From assembly GCA_919902495.1 (NCBI GenBank), contig CAKKRC010000059.1, positions 1 through 49,838 on the forward strand: a stretch of DNA of 49,838 nt. The letters are read 5' to 3'. Below the pieces are notes generated by a model. The model searched no databases. It was not told the origin of the DNA and worked only from the letters and a program-made list of their open reading frames with translations. The translations under genes were made by a program, and so were the position numbers. Each line of letters starts with the position of its first letter. Positions within the stretch are counted from its first letter, which is position 1. Positions 32,001 to 40,660 of the stretch are shown one piece after another. The stretch is from Nitrospiria bacterium. Lineage in GTDB: Bacteria; Nitrospirota; UBA9217.

Positions 32001-32191
32001 CGTCATCCCCGAATGCTTTTATCGGGGATCCAGACATCGTCCCCGTGAAACTTGTCCTCGAAGGCACCAATCGGGGAGCGGGGAACCAGTAATATATTGT
32101 ACAAATGGATTCCCTTCGATGACCCCTCCTTACTCCTCCCCTTGCCAAGGGGAGGGATAGGGTGGGGTTAATGGCCGCGGGAATGACGATA
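32001..32191. repeat. Nested REP/MITE-like element, copy 2
   Basis: Same ends as 26036-26176: CGTCATCCCCGAATG..ATCGGGGATCCAG at the left and GGGAATGACGATAG at the right. It also carries the inner ACCCCTCCTTACTCC..CTTGCCAAG..GGGTGGGGTTA palindrome (32121-32170). This copy has an extra 50 nt in the outer part (TCGGGGAGCGGGGAACCAG). Confidence 0.75.
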
Positions 32192-32201
32192 GAGTGTACG
32201 A

Positions 32202-32753
32202 TTATGTCGGTCTTTGCACAAATTTCACGATCAAGCAGATGCTCCAGAGCGTCGTGAAGAGCACGTACCCCACGATGCTTATCCAGGGATGTTCCAGGGC
32301 CTGGGCCTTGCCGAGATGCACTCTAAAGGTTTGATGCATCATATCCAGCATTAGCAGGAGCGTTGCCGAGCCGAACCAGAGGAATTGCCGGGACAGGACA
32401 GCGACGGTTTCCTGCTTGCGCTCAGGCGACAGCCAGTAGTCCTTGTTCGGCAGATTGATCAGGGAGGCGGGGGTCTTTCTGAGAATGAGCCCTCTGCCCG
32501 GGAACAGGACCGCGATGAAAGCCACGACGATGATATAGATCTTCACGAAAGACCCTTTGCCCGACCATGCGTCCGGCCGACCCGAGGCCCCGAAGTGTGA
32601 GGCGACACGGTCGGGAAGGAGGGGATAGTAATAGACGGCGTGCGTTATGCAGAGCAGGAGGAGAATGATAAATACTATGAGGGATATTTTACGCATAGGT
32701 ATCGTTTTTATTGGCAGGGAGGTATCCGCGCTGATGGCTTTGCCGGACGTCAC
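32202..32753 (-). CDS. DUF1648-domain membrane protein
   Basis: 183 residues from GTG 32753, which has GAGGAA upstream; a shorter ATG start at 32696 begins right at the first membrane helix and is a fair alternative. DUF1648 signature after TM1: YYYPLLPDRVASHFGASGRPDAWSGK (x-LPDxxxxHFxxxGxxDxW). Four membrane segments in all (about 24-41, 70-90, 125-145, 153-175 in the long form). Family function is unknown; some members accompany SdpI-type immunity proteins. Adjacent downstream of the MDR dehydrogenase gene (30-nt gap). Confidence 0.8.
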   Translation of the reverse strand: MTSGKAISADTSLPIKTIPMRKISLIVFIILLLLCITHAVYYYPLLPDRVASHFGASGRPDAWSGKGSFVKIYIIVVAFIAVLFPGRGLILRKTPASLINLPNKDYWLSPERKQETVAVLSRQFLWFGSATLLLMLDMMHQTFRVHLGKAQALEHPWISIVGYVLFTTLWSICLIVKFVQRPT

Positions 32754-32783
32754 GCCTATTGCTTCCTCAACGATTGAAGGAGG

Positions 32784-33773
32784 CTACGCATGCGCCTTCT
32801 CGCCGGCCGGCCTCACGTTGATGACGACGATCCCGGTCTTCTGCCCTGTCTCCACATAGCGATAGGCGTCTGCGATCTTCTCAAGGGGATACTCCCGATC
32901 GATGACCGCGCGGAATTCGCCCGCCTCCATGCGGGTTTTCAGGAACTCGACACACGCTCTTGCCGTGCTGCTCAGCGGCAGCGGGAAGATGACCCTGTGG
33001 CTCCCGGTGATCGACGACCAGATCACGAGCAGGGGATTCTGGCACCATGGCCCGAGATCCGTCGCTGCGAAGACCCCTTCGGGCTTCAGCAATCGCCGGC
33101 AACGAAAATACGTCGTCTTGCCCACCGCGTCGAACACATAATCGAAAGTCTCGCCGATCTGCGTGAAGTCCTCCGCCGTGTAGTCCACTGCGGCGTCAGC
33201 GCCGAGGGTCCTGACGAGGTCCAGGTGCCGCGTCGCGACGACCGCCGTTACCCGGGCGCCATAGGATTTCGCGAGCTGCACTGCCGCCGTGCCGATGGCG
33301 CCTGACGCGCCGTAGATGAGGATTGTCTGACCCGGCTTGAGGCGGAACCCTCGCAGATACGTGTCCGCATACCAGGCTCCCTCGCAGACGACAGCCTTTT
33401 CGAAGCGAACTCCCGCCGGCATGGCAGCGATAGCCCCCGTTTCGGGCACGCAGAGATATTCAGCATGCGCACCGAAGACGTCCGGCGACAGGCCGAAGAC
33501 GCGATCCCCAGGCTTGAACAGGGTGACGCCCGAGCCGATTGCCTCGACCTCCCCTGCGAAGTCCATGCCGAGGATCGTGCGCTTCGGCCGGAGGAGCCCC
33601 GCGAAGAGCCGGATGAAATAAGGGTGGGGTCGGAGCATGCCGCAATCGGTCCTGCTGACCGTCGTCGCATGGACCCTGATCAGGACCTCGCCCGCTTTTG
33701 GTTCCGGTTTCGGCGCCTGCCGAATCTCCAGGACATCCGGCGATCCCCAGCGTGCATTGATAACAGCTTTCAT
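32784..33773 (-). CDS. MDR-family NAD(P)-dependent oxidoreductase (quinone-reductase-like)
   Basis: 329 residues. GroES-like N-terminal half (EVLIRVHATTVSRTDCGMLRPHP, GMDFAGEVEAIGSGVTLFKPGDRVFG) and a Rossmann half with IYGASGAIGTAAVQLAKSYGARVTAVV (nucleotide-binding A-x-G-x-x-G variant). The zinc ligands of classical alcohol dehydrogenases are absent, placing it with quinone reductases/zeta-crystallin and related enoyl reductases. GGGAGACC ribosome site precedes ATG 33773. Substrate unknown. Confidence 0.9.
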   Translation of the reverse strand: MKAVINARWGSPDVLEIRQAPKPEPKAGEVLIRVHATTVSRTDCGMLRPHPYFIRLFAGLLRPKRTILGMDFAGEVEAIGSGVTLFKPGDRVFGLSPDVFGAHAEYLCVPETGAIAAMPAGVRFEKAVVCEGAWYADTYLRGFRLKPGQTILIYGASGAIGTAAVQLAKSYGARVTAVVATRHLDLVRTLGADAAVDYTAEDFTQIGETFDYVFDAVGKTTYFRCRRLLKPEGVFAATDLGPWCQNPLLVIWSSITGSHRVIFPLPLSSTARACVEFLKTRMEAGEFRAVIDREYPLEKIADAYRYVETGQKTGIVVINVRPAGEKAHA

Positions 33774-33786
33774 ACTCGTGGTCTCC

Positions 33787-34587
33787 CTATATGCTCATGC
33801 TGTGCTTTTCCTGGCCGACGTCCTGATGGGAAGCGGCATATACTGCAAAGTACAGATAGGCCATTGCCGCCAGAAAATACACTAGCACGTGGAATGGGAT
33901 CTTGATGCCGATCATGCCGAAGACCGTACTTACGATGATCACCGGAGTGACCGCCATGACGGAAAGGCGAAGAAGCGTCTGATAGGGCCTGTCCGTCTTG
34001 CACATGCGGGCGAAGAGGATCCCTATCGCGGCATAGATCAGCACCTGCGCAACTCTGAATGCAAAGGACCCGACGACCGCAAAGGGGAATGCGACAACTG
34101 CGACGTATTTGCGCACTATCGCAAGCCAGCCTGTCACCTTCTCCTGGTCCAGGACGAAAGCGTTTATCTCCTTCAAGCTGAAGTTTCTGGTCTCAATGGC
34201 GCTTTTCTTGTATATCACCTCGGCTCTTGTCAAGAGCACCCGGGCCTCGCTCCCTTCCAATGAAACGGTCTTGCCGGTCGTATCTATCAGTGCGATAACC
34301 ATTTTGCTGTCGGGGTCGGTGATCTTGTAGGGCTGTGCAACAGCGACGGACGCTTCGCCCTTGATAATCGTGATTGTCGGGAGCTGTTCGATGAGGGCCG
34401 GGGCACCATTTTCGACATAATCGCCGACCGAATGATGCAACTGAATAATGCCGGGGATCCAGCAGATCGTCAAAAGCAGAAGCAGGTAGGCGAATCCGGT
34501 GCCCTTCCAATGCGTGTCCACATCACGGTAGAAACTTTGCGAGAAAAATGACATAAACGGCGCGTGGAACATTCCATATTGTCTCAT
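33787..34587 (-). CDS. DUF1189-like membrane protein
   Basis: 266 residues from ATG 34587 (the longer frame to 34653 lacks a ribosome site). N-terminal FFSQSFYRDVDTHWKGTGFAYLLLLLTICWIPGI with TM1, a periplasmic segment of about 120 residues, and three to four C-terminal helices (WLAIVRKYVAVVAFPFAVVGSF, VAQVLIYAAIGILFARM, LSVMAVTPVIIVSTVFGMIGI, VLVYFLAAMAYLYFAVYAAS). This matches the DUF1189 layout. The function is unknown. It precedes the dehydrogenase by 13 nt, so the two are probably co-transcribed. Confidence 0.78.
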   Translation of the reverse strand: MRQYGMFHAPFMSFFSQSFYRDVDTHWKGTGFAYLLLLLTICWIPGIIQLHHSVGDYVENGAPALIEQLPTITIIKGEASVAVAQPYKITDPDSKMVIALIDTTGKTVSLEGSEARVLLTRAEVIYKKSAIETRNFSLKEINAFVLDQEKVTGWLAIVRKYVAVVAFPFAVVGSFAFRVAQVLIYAAIGILFARMCKTDRPYQTLLRLSVMAVTPVIIVSTVFGMIGIKIPFHVLVYFLAAMAYLYFAVYAASHQDVGQEKHSMSI

Positions 34588-34688
34588 GACCCTGTATTCC
34601 TCCGTTTTGCTGGCGACGAAAGCATAGATAGAAACAACGTCACAGTCCTGCATATTTTAAAACGCAAGCCTGACCCGCAACCATCCCG

Positions 34689-35177
34689 TTATAGCTTGTA
34701 CCCGATCTTCCTTAAAAACTCTTTTCGCTGTGCCTTGTCGGATTCCTTCTCAACGCCCTTAGGTGATGAACCGTCGATCACGCCCAGGATGCCCTTTCCC
34801 CGGGACGTGGATGCGACCACGACCTCGAGCGGATTTGCCGTGGCGCAGAAGATCCTGCAGACCTCGGGGCAGTTCTTGATGGGATTCAGCACGTTGACCG
34901 GAAAAGCATTCCTGAGGTATATGCAGAATACATGGCCCGCACCGATGGCATCGAGCGTTGTGACGCATGCGCTGATGAGCGCATCATCGTTCCCTTCGGT
35001 CCTGATCAGGCAGGGACCGGAGGCCTCGGTGAAAGCGATGCCGAACTTCGCCTGGGGCACGGTCGTGGCAATGATCTCATAGAGGTCTTCGGCTGTCTTG
35101 ATGAAATGCGTCTGGCCCAGAATGATGTTGCATCCCTCGGGAATATCCACCCGCACCGTGGTTGTTTCCATGGCCAC
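34689..35177 (-). CDS. Adenosine-specific kinase-like protein (PF04008/DUF355)
   Basis: 162 residues, no signal or membrane segment. Conserved blocks: VDIPEGCNIILGQTHFIKTAEDLYEIIATTVPQAKFGIAFTEASGPCLIRTEGND, then CVTTLDAIGAGHVFCIYLRNAFPVNVLNPIKNCPEVCRIFCATANPLEVVVAST..GKGILGVIDGSSPKGVE. The set is near-diagnostic for the adenosine-specific kinase family first described in archaea and found in many anaerobes. It would phosphorylate adenosine or a related nucleoside. GGAGGTGGCC ribosome site; likely own promoter at 35224-35252. Confidence 0.9.
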   Translation of the reverse strand: MAMETTTVRVDIPEGCNIILGQTHFIKTAEDLYEIIATTVPQAKFGIAFTEASGPCLIRTEGNDDALISACVTTLDAIGAGHVFCIYLRNAFPVNVLNPIKNCPEVCRIFCATANPLEVVVASTSRGKGILGVIDGSSPKGVEKESDKAQRKEFLRKIGYKL

Positions 35178-35223
35178 CTCCGCATGTGCTTGATGTTCTG
35201 GCTGTCCTTGCCCGGCATGGGGG

Positions 35224-35252
35224 ATTATTGCATAAATGGAAGGCGATTACAA
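35224..35252 (-). promoter_or_regulatory. Sigma70-type promoter, minus strand
   Basis: TTGTAA (35252-35247), 17-nt spacer, AATAAT (35229-35224). Start expected near 35217, giving a 40-nt leader to the adenosine-kinase-like gene. The rest of the 35178-35445 gap holds only AT-rich sequence and the S1 terminator. Confidence 0.45.
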
Positions 35253-35391
35253 ATGAAGAGAACCGTATTGCTTCAACGCTGACAAAACCATGAAAAGAAC
35301 TATGATTAGCGCTGCAAGACAAAGAACTTACATCGTATTTTACATAATAATTTCAGCGAAAATATGCGTTGAAGACCTGTTGTGTGGAATT

Positions 35392-35423
35392 AAAAAAGGC
35401 CGCTGTCATCGCTGACAGCGGCC
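35392..35423 (-). terminator. Rho-independent terminator after the S1 gene
   Basis: Minus strand: perfect 11-bp stem GGCCGCTGTCA / TGACAGCGGCC, 4-nt loop, then TTTTTT. Confidence 0.9.
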
Positions 35424-35445
35424 TTTCGATCTTTGACGGTGAAAG

Positions 35446-36660
35446 TTACTTGCTCTTGTTCTGCTCCATCTTCGCCTTCAGCAGTTCCCCGAACGATCCC
35501 AGGTTCTGAGGCGCCGCGGTGGCCTGCTGCTTGTATTCCTTGATCGTCGCGGCTTCCTCTTCCTCGGCGCGCCTGATCTCGGCAAGTGCCAGCGAGATCT
35601 TTCTCTGCACGCGGTCCACAGACTCGATCTGCACCTCGACGGCCTGACCTTCTTTCAACACCTCGCGGGGATGGCTGAGCCTCCGGCCCGCGCCCAGCTT
35701 AGAAATATGGATCAGCCCGTCCAGCCCGTCCTTCATCGTTACGAAGGCGCCGAACGGCGCAAGCCGGGAGACGGTCCCGGTATGATAGGAGCCCACGGTA
35801 AAGTTGTCGGCAGCGGCTTCCCAGGGATCGAGCAGCGCATCCTTCAGGCTGAAGGAGAAACGGTTCTGCTCCCAATCCAGCTTCTTGATGATGACCTCGA
35901 CGGTCTGGCCCGCGGAAAGGACATCACTGACCTTTTCGGTCCTGCTCCAGGCGATCTCCGATACCGGCAGGAGCCCTTCCATTCCGCCGATGTCCACAAA
36001 GGCCCCGAATTTCTGGATGGAGGTCACCGTCCCGGTTATCTTCATTCCCTCCTTCAGCGACCCTTTCAGGACCGACATCTTGTCCTGCCGCTCGCCTTCA
36101 AGGATCGCCTTGCGGGAAAGGACGATATTTCTGCCGTTCTCAGCGAACTCGGAGATGTTGAAGGTCAGGGACCGGCCGATGATGTCGGTCTGCGGTTCAT
36201 CCCGCCGGAGCCCCATCTGGGAGAAGGGGCAGAAGGCGCGAACAGAGCCGCCGATCTTGACCTCGAACCCTCCCTTTACTTCCTTCGCGACCGTGCCTTC
36301 GATGGGGATGCCGTTCCGATACGCGTCCTCGAGCTGTGTCTGCTTCCCCTGGCCCGACCCGATCTTCGTGGTAAAATGCATCTCATTGTTCGCCGATGAC
36401 TGGAAGTAGGCGCGAATCGTATCGCCTTCCTTGACCGTCAGGTTCCCGGCCTCGTCGGCAAGTTCCTTCCGGTCGAGGTACCCCTCGCCTTTGCCGCCCA
36501 GGTCGAGGAATACCCATTCAGCCGTGATCTTTACGATCATCGCCTCGACCATCTGTCCGGGTTCAAGACGGCCCGGCTTTTTATCCATGCTCTTCTCGAA
36601 CATCTCGGCAAAGTTCTCTTCGCCGTTCCCTGCGTTCACTGGCTGGTCGTTGGTATCCAT
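35446..36660 (-). CDS. rpsA: S1-domain RNA-binding protein, ribosomal protein S1-like
   Basis: 404 residues from ATG 36660 (GAGGAAGGGA upstream). Four S1 domains: about 30-95 (VEAMIVKITAEWVFLDLGGKGEGYL), 110-180 (GTVAKEVKGGFEVKIGGSVRAFCP), 198-268 (ITGTVTSIQKFGAFVDIGGMEGLLPVSEIAW) and 286-355 (HTGTVSRLAPFGAFVTMKDGLDGLIHISKL). It is shorter than E. coli S1 (six domains) but like many S1 proteins of other phyla. It ends in a charged Glu/Lys tail. The first two domains are more divergent (ribosome-binding type), the last two RNA-binding type. Confidence 0.85.
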   Translation of the reverse strand: MDTNDQPVNAGNGEENFAEMFEKSMDKKPGRLEPGQMVEAMIVKITAEWVFLDLGGKGEGYLDRKELADEAGNLTVKEGDTIRAYFQSSANNEMHFTTKIGSGQGKQTQLEDAYRNGIPIEGTVAKEVKGGFEVKIGGSVRAFCPFSQMGLRRDEPQTDIIGRSLTFNISEFAENGRNIVLSRKAILEGERQDKMSVLKGSLKEGMKITGTVTSIQKFGAFVDIGGMEGLLPVSEIAWSRTEKVSDVLSAGQTVEVIIKKLDWEQNRFSFSLKDALLDPWEAAADNFTVGSYHTGTVSRLAPFGAFVTMKDGLDGLIHISKLGAGRRLSHPREVLKEGQAVEVQIESVDRVQRKISLALAEIRRAEEEEAATIKEYKQQATAAPQNLGSFGELLKAKMEQNKSK

Positions 36661-36780
36661 AATGTCCCTTCCTCGCACATAATTTCCAAATGGCAAATCT
36701 CAAATAATGTCCAGATTGAAGCTCCCGCAGCAAACTGCAGGAACATCGATCCTTAATCAGTTACAGATCAAATTCTTCTC

Positions 36781-36900
36781 AAAACGGCAAGATATTTTCT
36801 CGCAAAGACGCCAAGCTCGCAAAGAAGGCCATATCCATTGGTTTTAATAACAGGATTTAAAGATTTCCTTTGCGTCCTTTGCGGCTTTGCGAGAGATGCC
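36781..36900. repeat. Quasi-palindromic intergenic repeat, CGCAAAG family (copy 2)
   Basis: Left arm TTTTCTCGCAAAGACGCCAAG (36795-36815) and right arm CCTTTGCGTCCTTTGCGGCTTTGCGAGAGA (36867-36896) are inverted copies; same family as 8366-8522. Just upstream, 36689-36708 has CCAAATGGCAAATCTCAAAT, related to the repeat at 40549-40655. Confidence 0.75.
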
Positions 36901-36901
36901 G

Positions 36902-38257
36902 TTAGCTTTTGCTTCCGCTCTTGGCTTGTGATTTGGTGCCTCTTGTTCCCTTTCCCACGAGATCATACTCCGTCGCATCGGTGATCGTAACTTCCACGAA
37001 CGTACCGGGCAGGGCCTCGGTCTCGGAGAGATAGACCACGCCGTCGATCTCAGGCGCCTGTGCCTGCGTCCTGCCGAAAAGGACGTTGTCTTCCATCCCG
37101 TCCACGAGCACCGTCCGGGTCGCGCCGACGAGCGCCTTGTTCTTTTTGAGCGATATCTTCGCCTGCGCCTTCATGATCAGGTCGAGCCGTTTCTGCGCTG
37201 CCTCGGCCGGGACCTGTTTCTGCAGCAGCGCGGCAGGCGTCCCTTCCTCGGGAGAATAGGTGAACACCCCGAGGTGTTCGAATGCCGCTTCGCGCACGAA
37301 CGCCAGCAGCCGCTTGAATGCGGCGTCAGTCTCGCCGGGGAAGCCCGTGATGAGCGATGTCCTGAGCGCTATCCCCGGAACCCGCTTTCGCAGCTTCTCG
37401 ATGGTGCGCCTGATGTCCTGCGAGGTCCCCTTGCGGTTCATGGCCGCGAGAACGGCATCGTCGATATGCTGGACCGGGATATCGAGATACTTGCAGACCT
37501 TTGCTTCCTCCGCCATGACCGCCATGAGCTCATCGCTGATACGGCCGGGATACGCGTACATCAACCGGACCCATTGAATGCCGCGGACCCGTGTCAGCTT
37601 CTTTAAGAGCGCCGGAAGGTCGGTGCTACGATTCCGGTATCCCGTCGAGTCCTGGGCCAGAAGCACGAGCTCCCTCGCTCCGTCGTCCGCAAGTCTCCTG
37701 GCCTCATCGATGATCGACGCGGAGGGCCTGCTGGCGAAGTTCCCCCGGATGATCGGGATGGCGCAGTACGAACAGCGGTTGCTGCATCCTTCGGCGATCT
37801 TGAGGTACCGGTAATGGCGCGGCGTCGTGCTCACTCGCGGGAGGCCGAAGACCAGTTTCGGCGCGGAGACCCGCGTGACCGGCGCTCCGCCGCCAAGGGC
37901 GCGATCGCAGATCTCGCCGATGCGGGCGATCTCCGCCGTGCCGATGATGGCGTCGGCCTCGGGAAGCTCCTTCCGCAGCTCGTCGCTGTAGCGCTGCGCG
38001 AGGCAGCCGGCAACGATGAGGGCGCGGCACTTCCCGCTCTTTTTCATCTTCGCGGCGTCAAGGATCGCCTCGATGGACTCATCCTTTGCTGACTCGATGA
38101 AACCGCACGTATTCACCACGATGACATCCGCCTCGGCCTGGTTGGGCGTGACCTCAAATCCGGAATCAGAAAGCACCCCGAGCATTTGCTCCGCGTCCAC
38201 CTGGTTCTTGGGGCATCCCAGGCTGATCATACCTATTTTGTACGGTTTTATTCTCAC
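36902..38257 (-). CDS. rimO: Ribosomal protein S12 methylthiotransferase RimO
   Basis: 451 residues, normal for RimO. N-terminal UPF0004 domain (GMISLGCPKNQVDAEQMLG, with cysteines C15, C51, C85-type cluster ligands), radical-SAM core with CSNRCSYCAIP (C-x3-C-x2-C) near residue 155 and a C-terminal TRAM domain (LVDGMEDNVLFGRTQAQAPEIDGVVYL). Adds a methylthio group to S12 aspartate using two 4Fe-4S clusters and SAM. The LFGRTQAQAPEIDG segment separates RimO from the tRNA enzyme MiaB. Confidence 0.95.
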   Translation of the reverse strand: MRIKPYKIGMISLGCPKNQVDAEQMLGVLSDSGFEVTPNQAEADVIVVNTCGFIESAKDESIEAILDAAKMKKSGKCRALIVAGCLAQRYSDELRKELPEADAIIGTAEIARIGEICDRALGGGAPVTRVSAPKLVFGLPRVSTTPRHYRYLKIAEGCSNRCSYCAIPIIRGNFASRPSASIIDEARRLADDGARELVLLAQDSTGYRNRSTDLPALLKKLTRVRGIQWVRLMYAYPGRISDELMAVMAEEAKVCKYLDIPVQHIDDAVLAAMNRKGTSQDIRRTIEKLRKRVPGIALRTSLITGFPGETDAAFKRLLAFVREAAFEHLGVFTYSPEEGTPAALLQKQVPAEAAQKRLDLIMKAQAKISLKKNKALVGATRTVLVDGMEDNVLFGRTQAQAPEIDGVVYLSETEALPGTFVEVTITDATEYDLVGKGTRGTKSQAKSGSKS

Positions 38258-38391
38258 GTGTTTGTTCGTGTGGCTGTGCTGCGAGCAGGAGGGGAATCAT
38301 CTGGCAGATGTGATCACCGCAACCACGACACTCTCGGATACGTTACATTATACTATACCACGGAGGGGCCGCATCGGACAATGCAAATCCC

Positions 38392-38850
38392 TTAGAACCC
38401 TCCGGACATGGCGAGGAAACTTGCCATCTTTTCATTGGTCTCCCGCAGCCGTTTCGACAGGGTCTTGGTAAAGGCCCAGAGCAGTTTGTAGCCCAGCTCA
38501 TGGTCCATGATCAGGATCTTGTCGAGCTCGGTCTTGTTGATGGAGAGCAGCGCTGCATCGCTGTTGACAATGGCATGGGCGGACCGGGGGAAGTTGTCGA
38601 TGAGCGCCATTTCGCCGAAATAGTCCCCTGGCTTCAGGACCGCGAGGGCCTCCTCGCCTATGTGCGGGATGAACTTGCTGATGCGGACCTCGCCCTTCAT
38701 GATGATATAGCACCGGTCGCCATCGTCCCCTTCCTTGAAGAGGACCGTGTCCTTGGCAACGGCCTCTGGCCGGCAGATCTTCTCGATCTTCGCCAGTTCC
38801 GGCTCCAGAAGCGTTGCGAACAAATGGATCTTCTTCAGCAGTTCGATCAT
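38392..38850 (-). CDS. Cyclic-nucleotide-binding domain protein
   Basis: 152 residues from ATG 38850, with GGAGGT upstream; the frame from 38877 is a longer alternative. One cNMP-binding beta-barrel: LFKEGDDGDRCYIIMKGEVRIS, LKPGDYFGEMALIDNFPRSAHAI, with the phosphate-binding cassette GEMALIDNFPRSA (G-E and R present), then a C-terminal helix. No DNA-binding HTH or other output domain. It therefore could be a stand-alone sensor or a regulatory subunit. A nearby palindromic repeat (38921-38980) separates it from yraN. Confidence 0.85.
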   Translation of the reverse strand: MIELLKKIHLFATLLEPELAKIEKICRPEAVAKDTVLFKEGDDGDRCYIIMKGEVRISKFIPHIGEEALAVLKPGDYFGEMALIDNFPRSAHAIVNSDAALLSINKTELDKILIMDHELGYKLLWAFTKTLSKRLRETNEKMASFLAMSGGF

Positions 38851-38920
38851 GGGTACCTCCCTGTCTGACCGGGACAAACAGGAACGAAAACCTTGGAACC
38901 GCCAAGGCGCGACTAATAAT

Positions 38921-38980
38921 TGTAGGGGCGGACCTGCGTGGCCGCCCTGATCGGGGTAACCACATAGGGTTACCCCTACA
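38921..38980. repeat. TGTAGGGG..CCCCTACA palindromic repeat element
   Basis: 60 bp with matching ends TGTAGGGG and CCCCTACA, and two internal hairpins: GGGCGG..CCGCCC (about 38926-38946) and GGGGTAACC-ACATAG-GGTTACCCC (38953-38976). Compact intergenic REP/MITE type, non-coding. Confidence 0.7.
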
Positions 38981-38985
38981 GGTAA

Positions 38986-39351
38986 TTACCGATGGGTCCT
39001 GTCCATCTCGAAGGCGTTCCGGATGAGCTCCACCTGTTCGCCGCTGATGGCGACCACATCGAACCGGCAGGGCATCTGGTGGAGCTTCTTGAACTTCAGG
39101 TAGCCCAGCGCGGCCTTGACCATGCGTTCCTGCTTCCTCGGATTCACCGCCAGTTCGGGCGCGCCATAGGCGTCGGTCGTCCGGGTCTTTACTTCCACGA
39201 ATACCACCATGCCGTTGTCCATGGCGACCAGGTCGATCTCGCCGTAAGGCATGCTGTAGTTGCGCTCCAGGACAACATAGCCCTGGTCGGCGAGATACTT
39301 CGCGGCGCGGTCCTCGCCGGACCGTCCGAGGATCTTCCGGAGCAGGCTCAC
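38986..39351 (-). CDS. YraN-family (UPF0102) endonuclease-like protein
   Basis: 121 residues. Restriction-endonuclease-like fold with the YraN motifs GEDRAAKYLADQGYVVLERNY, GEIDLVAMDNGMVVFVEVKTR (E-x6-D...E-x-K catalytic pattern) and a C-terminal helix. Its ATG at 39351 overlaps the rnhB stop, as is usual in the trmD-rplS-rnhB-yraN cluster. Function uncertain, presumably nucleic-acid cleavage. Confidence 0.93.
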   Translation of the reverse strand: MSLLRKILGRSGEDRAAKYLADQGYVVLERNYSMPYGEIDLVAMDNGMVVFVEVKTRTTDAYGAPELAVNPRKQERMVKAALGYLKFKKLHQMPCRFDVVAISGEQVELIRNAFEMDRTHR

Positions 39352-40037
39352 CGCTGCCGTTCCTGCAGCATCCCCGCGACGGGCTGGAAGCTTTTCCGAT
39401 GGGCGTCGCAGGGGCCGTACAACCGGATCAGCTCCATATGCTCCTTCGTGCCATAGCCTTTGTGCTTCTGGAAATTATACTGAGGATACCGCTCATGAAG
39501 GTCCCGCATGAGCCGGTCGCGCGTTACCTTGGCAAGGATCGAGGCCGCGGCAATGGAGTGGCTGAGACAGTCGCCTTTGACGATAGGTCGCTGCGGAATG
39601 GATATGCGCGGGATGGTGAAATTGCCGTCGATCAACAGATGGTCCGGCGGCGGGGAGATGCATTCGAGCGCCCGCTCCATCGCGATGATGGATGCCTCGA
39701 GGATATTGACCTCGTCGATCGTGCGTTCATCGACGATACCGATCCCATAGGCAACCGCGGCGGCCGTGATCTCCGTGTACAACCGCTCCCGCCGGCCCTC
39801 CGCCACCTGCTTCGAATCCGTGACCCCGGGGATCAGGAGGCCCTCGGGAAACACGACGGCTGCGGCCACCACCGGCCCTGCCAGCGGCCCCCGGCCCGCC
39901 TCATCCAGGCCCGCGACGCGGAGAGCGCCGGCCTCGCGCGCGCTCCGCTCAAAAAAAAGGAGGTCGCACGCGCCCGAAGATAGTTCCACCCTGCCGGTTA
40001 CTCGAACATTACGCGGAAGGGCGCCTTCTCGGGGCAT
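39348..40037 (-). CDS. rnhB: Ribonuclease HII
   Basis: 229 residues from ATG 40037 with GAGGT upstream. Catalytic motifs AGLDEAGRGPLAGPVVAAAVV (D-E pair), VTDSKQV and a later IDGNF..AAASILAKVTRD(R) with the remaining acidic residues. It removes RNA from RNA-DNA hybrids and single ribonucleotides. A 35-residue N-terminal extension (MPREGALPRNVRVTG..) precedes the usual start and may be non-native. Confidence 0.95.
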   Translation of the reverse strand: MPREGALPRNVRVTGRVELSSGACDLLFFERSAREAGALRVAGLDEAGRGPLAGPVVAAAVVFPEGLLIPGVTDSKQVAEGRRERLYTEITAAAVAYGIGIVDERTIDEVNILEASIIAMERALECISPPPDHLLIDGNFTIPRISIPQRPIVKGDCLSHSIAAASILAKVTRDRLMRDLHERYPQYNFQKHKGYGTKEHMELIRLYGPCDAHRKSFQPVAGMLQERQR

Positions 40038-40064
40038 AGGGACCTCGGTCTGAATTCAATTAGA

Positions 40065-40124
40065 TGTTCAACGTTGAATGTTCCAGGAGAACACCTTAAA
40101 CATTGAACCTTAAACTTTGAATGT
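40065..40124. repeat. GTTCAACGTTGAATGTTC / TTAAACTTTGAATG degenerate inverted repeat
   Basis: Short repeated words of TTGAATG and TTCAAC type flank the rnhB start, in the gap between rplS and rnhB. Same style as the other quasi-palindromic gaps. Confidence 0.55.
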
Positions 40125-40131
40125 GATCTTC

Positions 40132-40530
40132 TTACTTTGCCGCTTCGGCGGACTGATCGGGACCGGCCACGGAAGCCAGGGCGCGTTCCTTCTCTTTGAT
40201 CCTTGCGGCCTTGCCGCGCAGTTCGCGGAGATAGTAAAGTTTGGCCCTGCGGATCTTGCCTTCCTTAGCGATCTCGATCTTGTCGATCATGGGCGAATGG
40301 ACCGGGAAGAGACGCTCCACGCCGACGCCGTAGGATAGCTTCCGCACACGGACGACCTCGCGCGATCCCGCTCCCTGGCGACCGATCACCACGCCCTCGA
40401 AGATCTGGATCCTTTCCTTGTCGCCTTCCACGACCTTCGCGTGGACCTTGATCGTGTCGCCCACCCGGAAGGCCGGGATCCCCTGCTTCAGCTGGGGCTT
40501 CTCGATTGCGTTCAGAATGATATTGCTCAT
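40132..40530 (-). CDS. rplS: 50S ribosomal protein L19
   Basis: 132 residues from ATG 40530 (AGGAGGT upstream). Diagnostic L19 blocks: [64 protein letters not shown] and [17 protein letters not shown]. The C-terminal 20 residues ([13 protein letters not shown]) are an extension beyond the E. coli protein. Part of the classical 30S-16/L19 cluster. Confidence 0.97.
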   Translation of the reverse strand: MSNIILNAIEKPQLKQGIPAFRVGDTIKVHAKVVEGDKERIQIFEGVVIGRQGAGSREVVRVRKLSYGVGVERLFPVHSPMIDKIEIAKEGKIRRAKLYYLRELRGKAARIKEKERALASVAGPDQSAEAAK

Positions 40531-40548
40531 GGTAAACCTCCTGCGATA

Positions 40549-40655
40549 AATTCCAAATTTCAAATCTCAAATGACAAATAAATTCCAACTGGAAAGGGCC
40601 CAATTTCGAAATTGGATCCTTGGAGCTTATTTGTAATTTGGTGCTTGGTGCTTAA
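40549..40655. repeat. CAAATTTCAAATCTCAAATGAC inverted repeat between trmD and rplS
   Basis: Left arm AATTCCAAATTTCAAATCTC..CAAATAA and right arm TTATTTGTAATTTGGTGCTTGGTGCTT are inverted near-copies around AATTCC..GGATCC. Related words lie at 36689-36708. Confidence 0.6.
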
Positions 40656-40660
40656 GCTTA

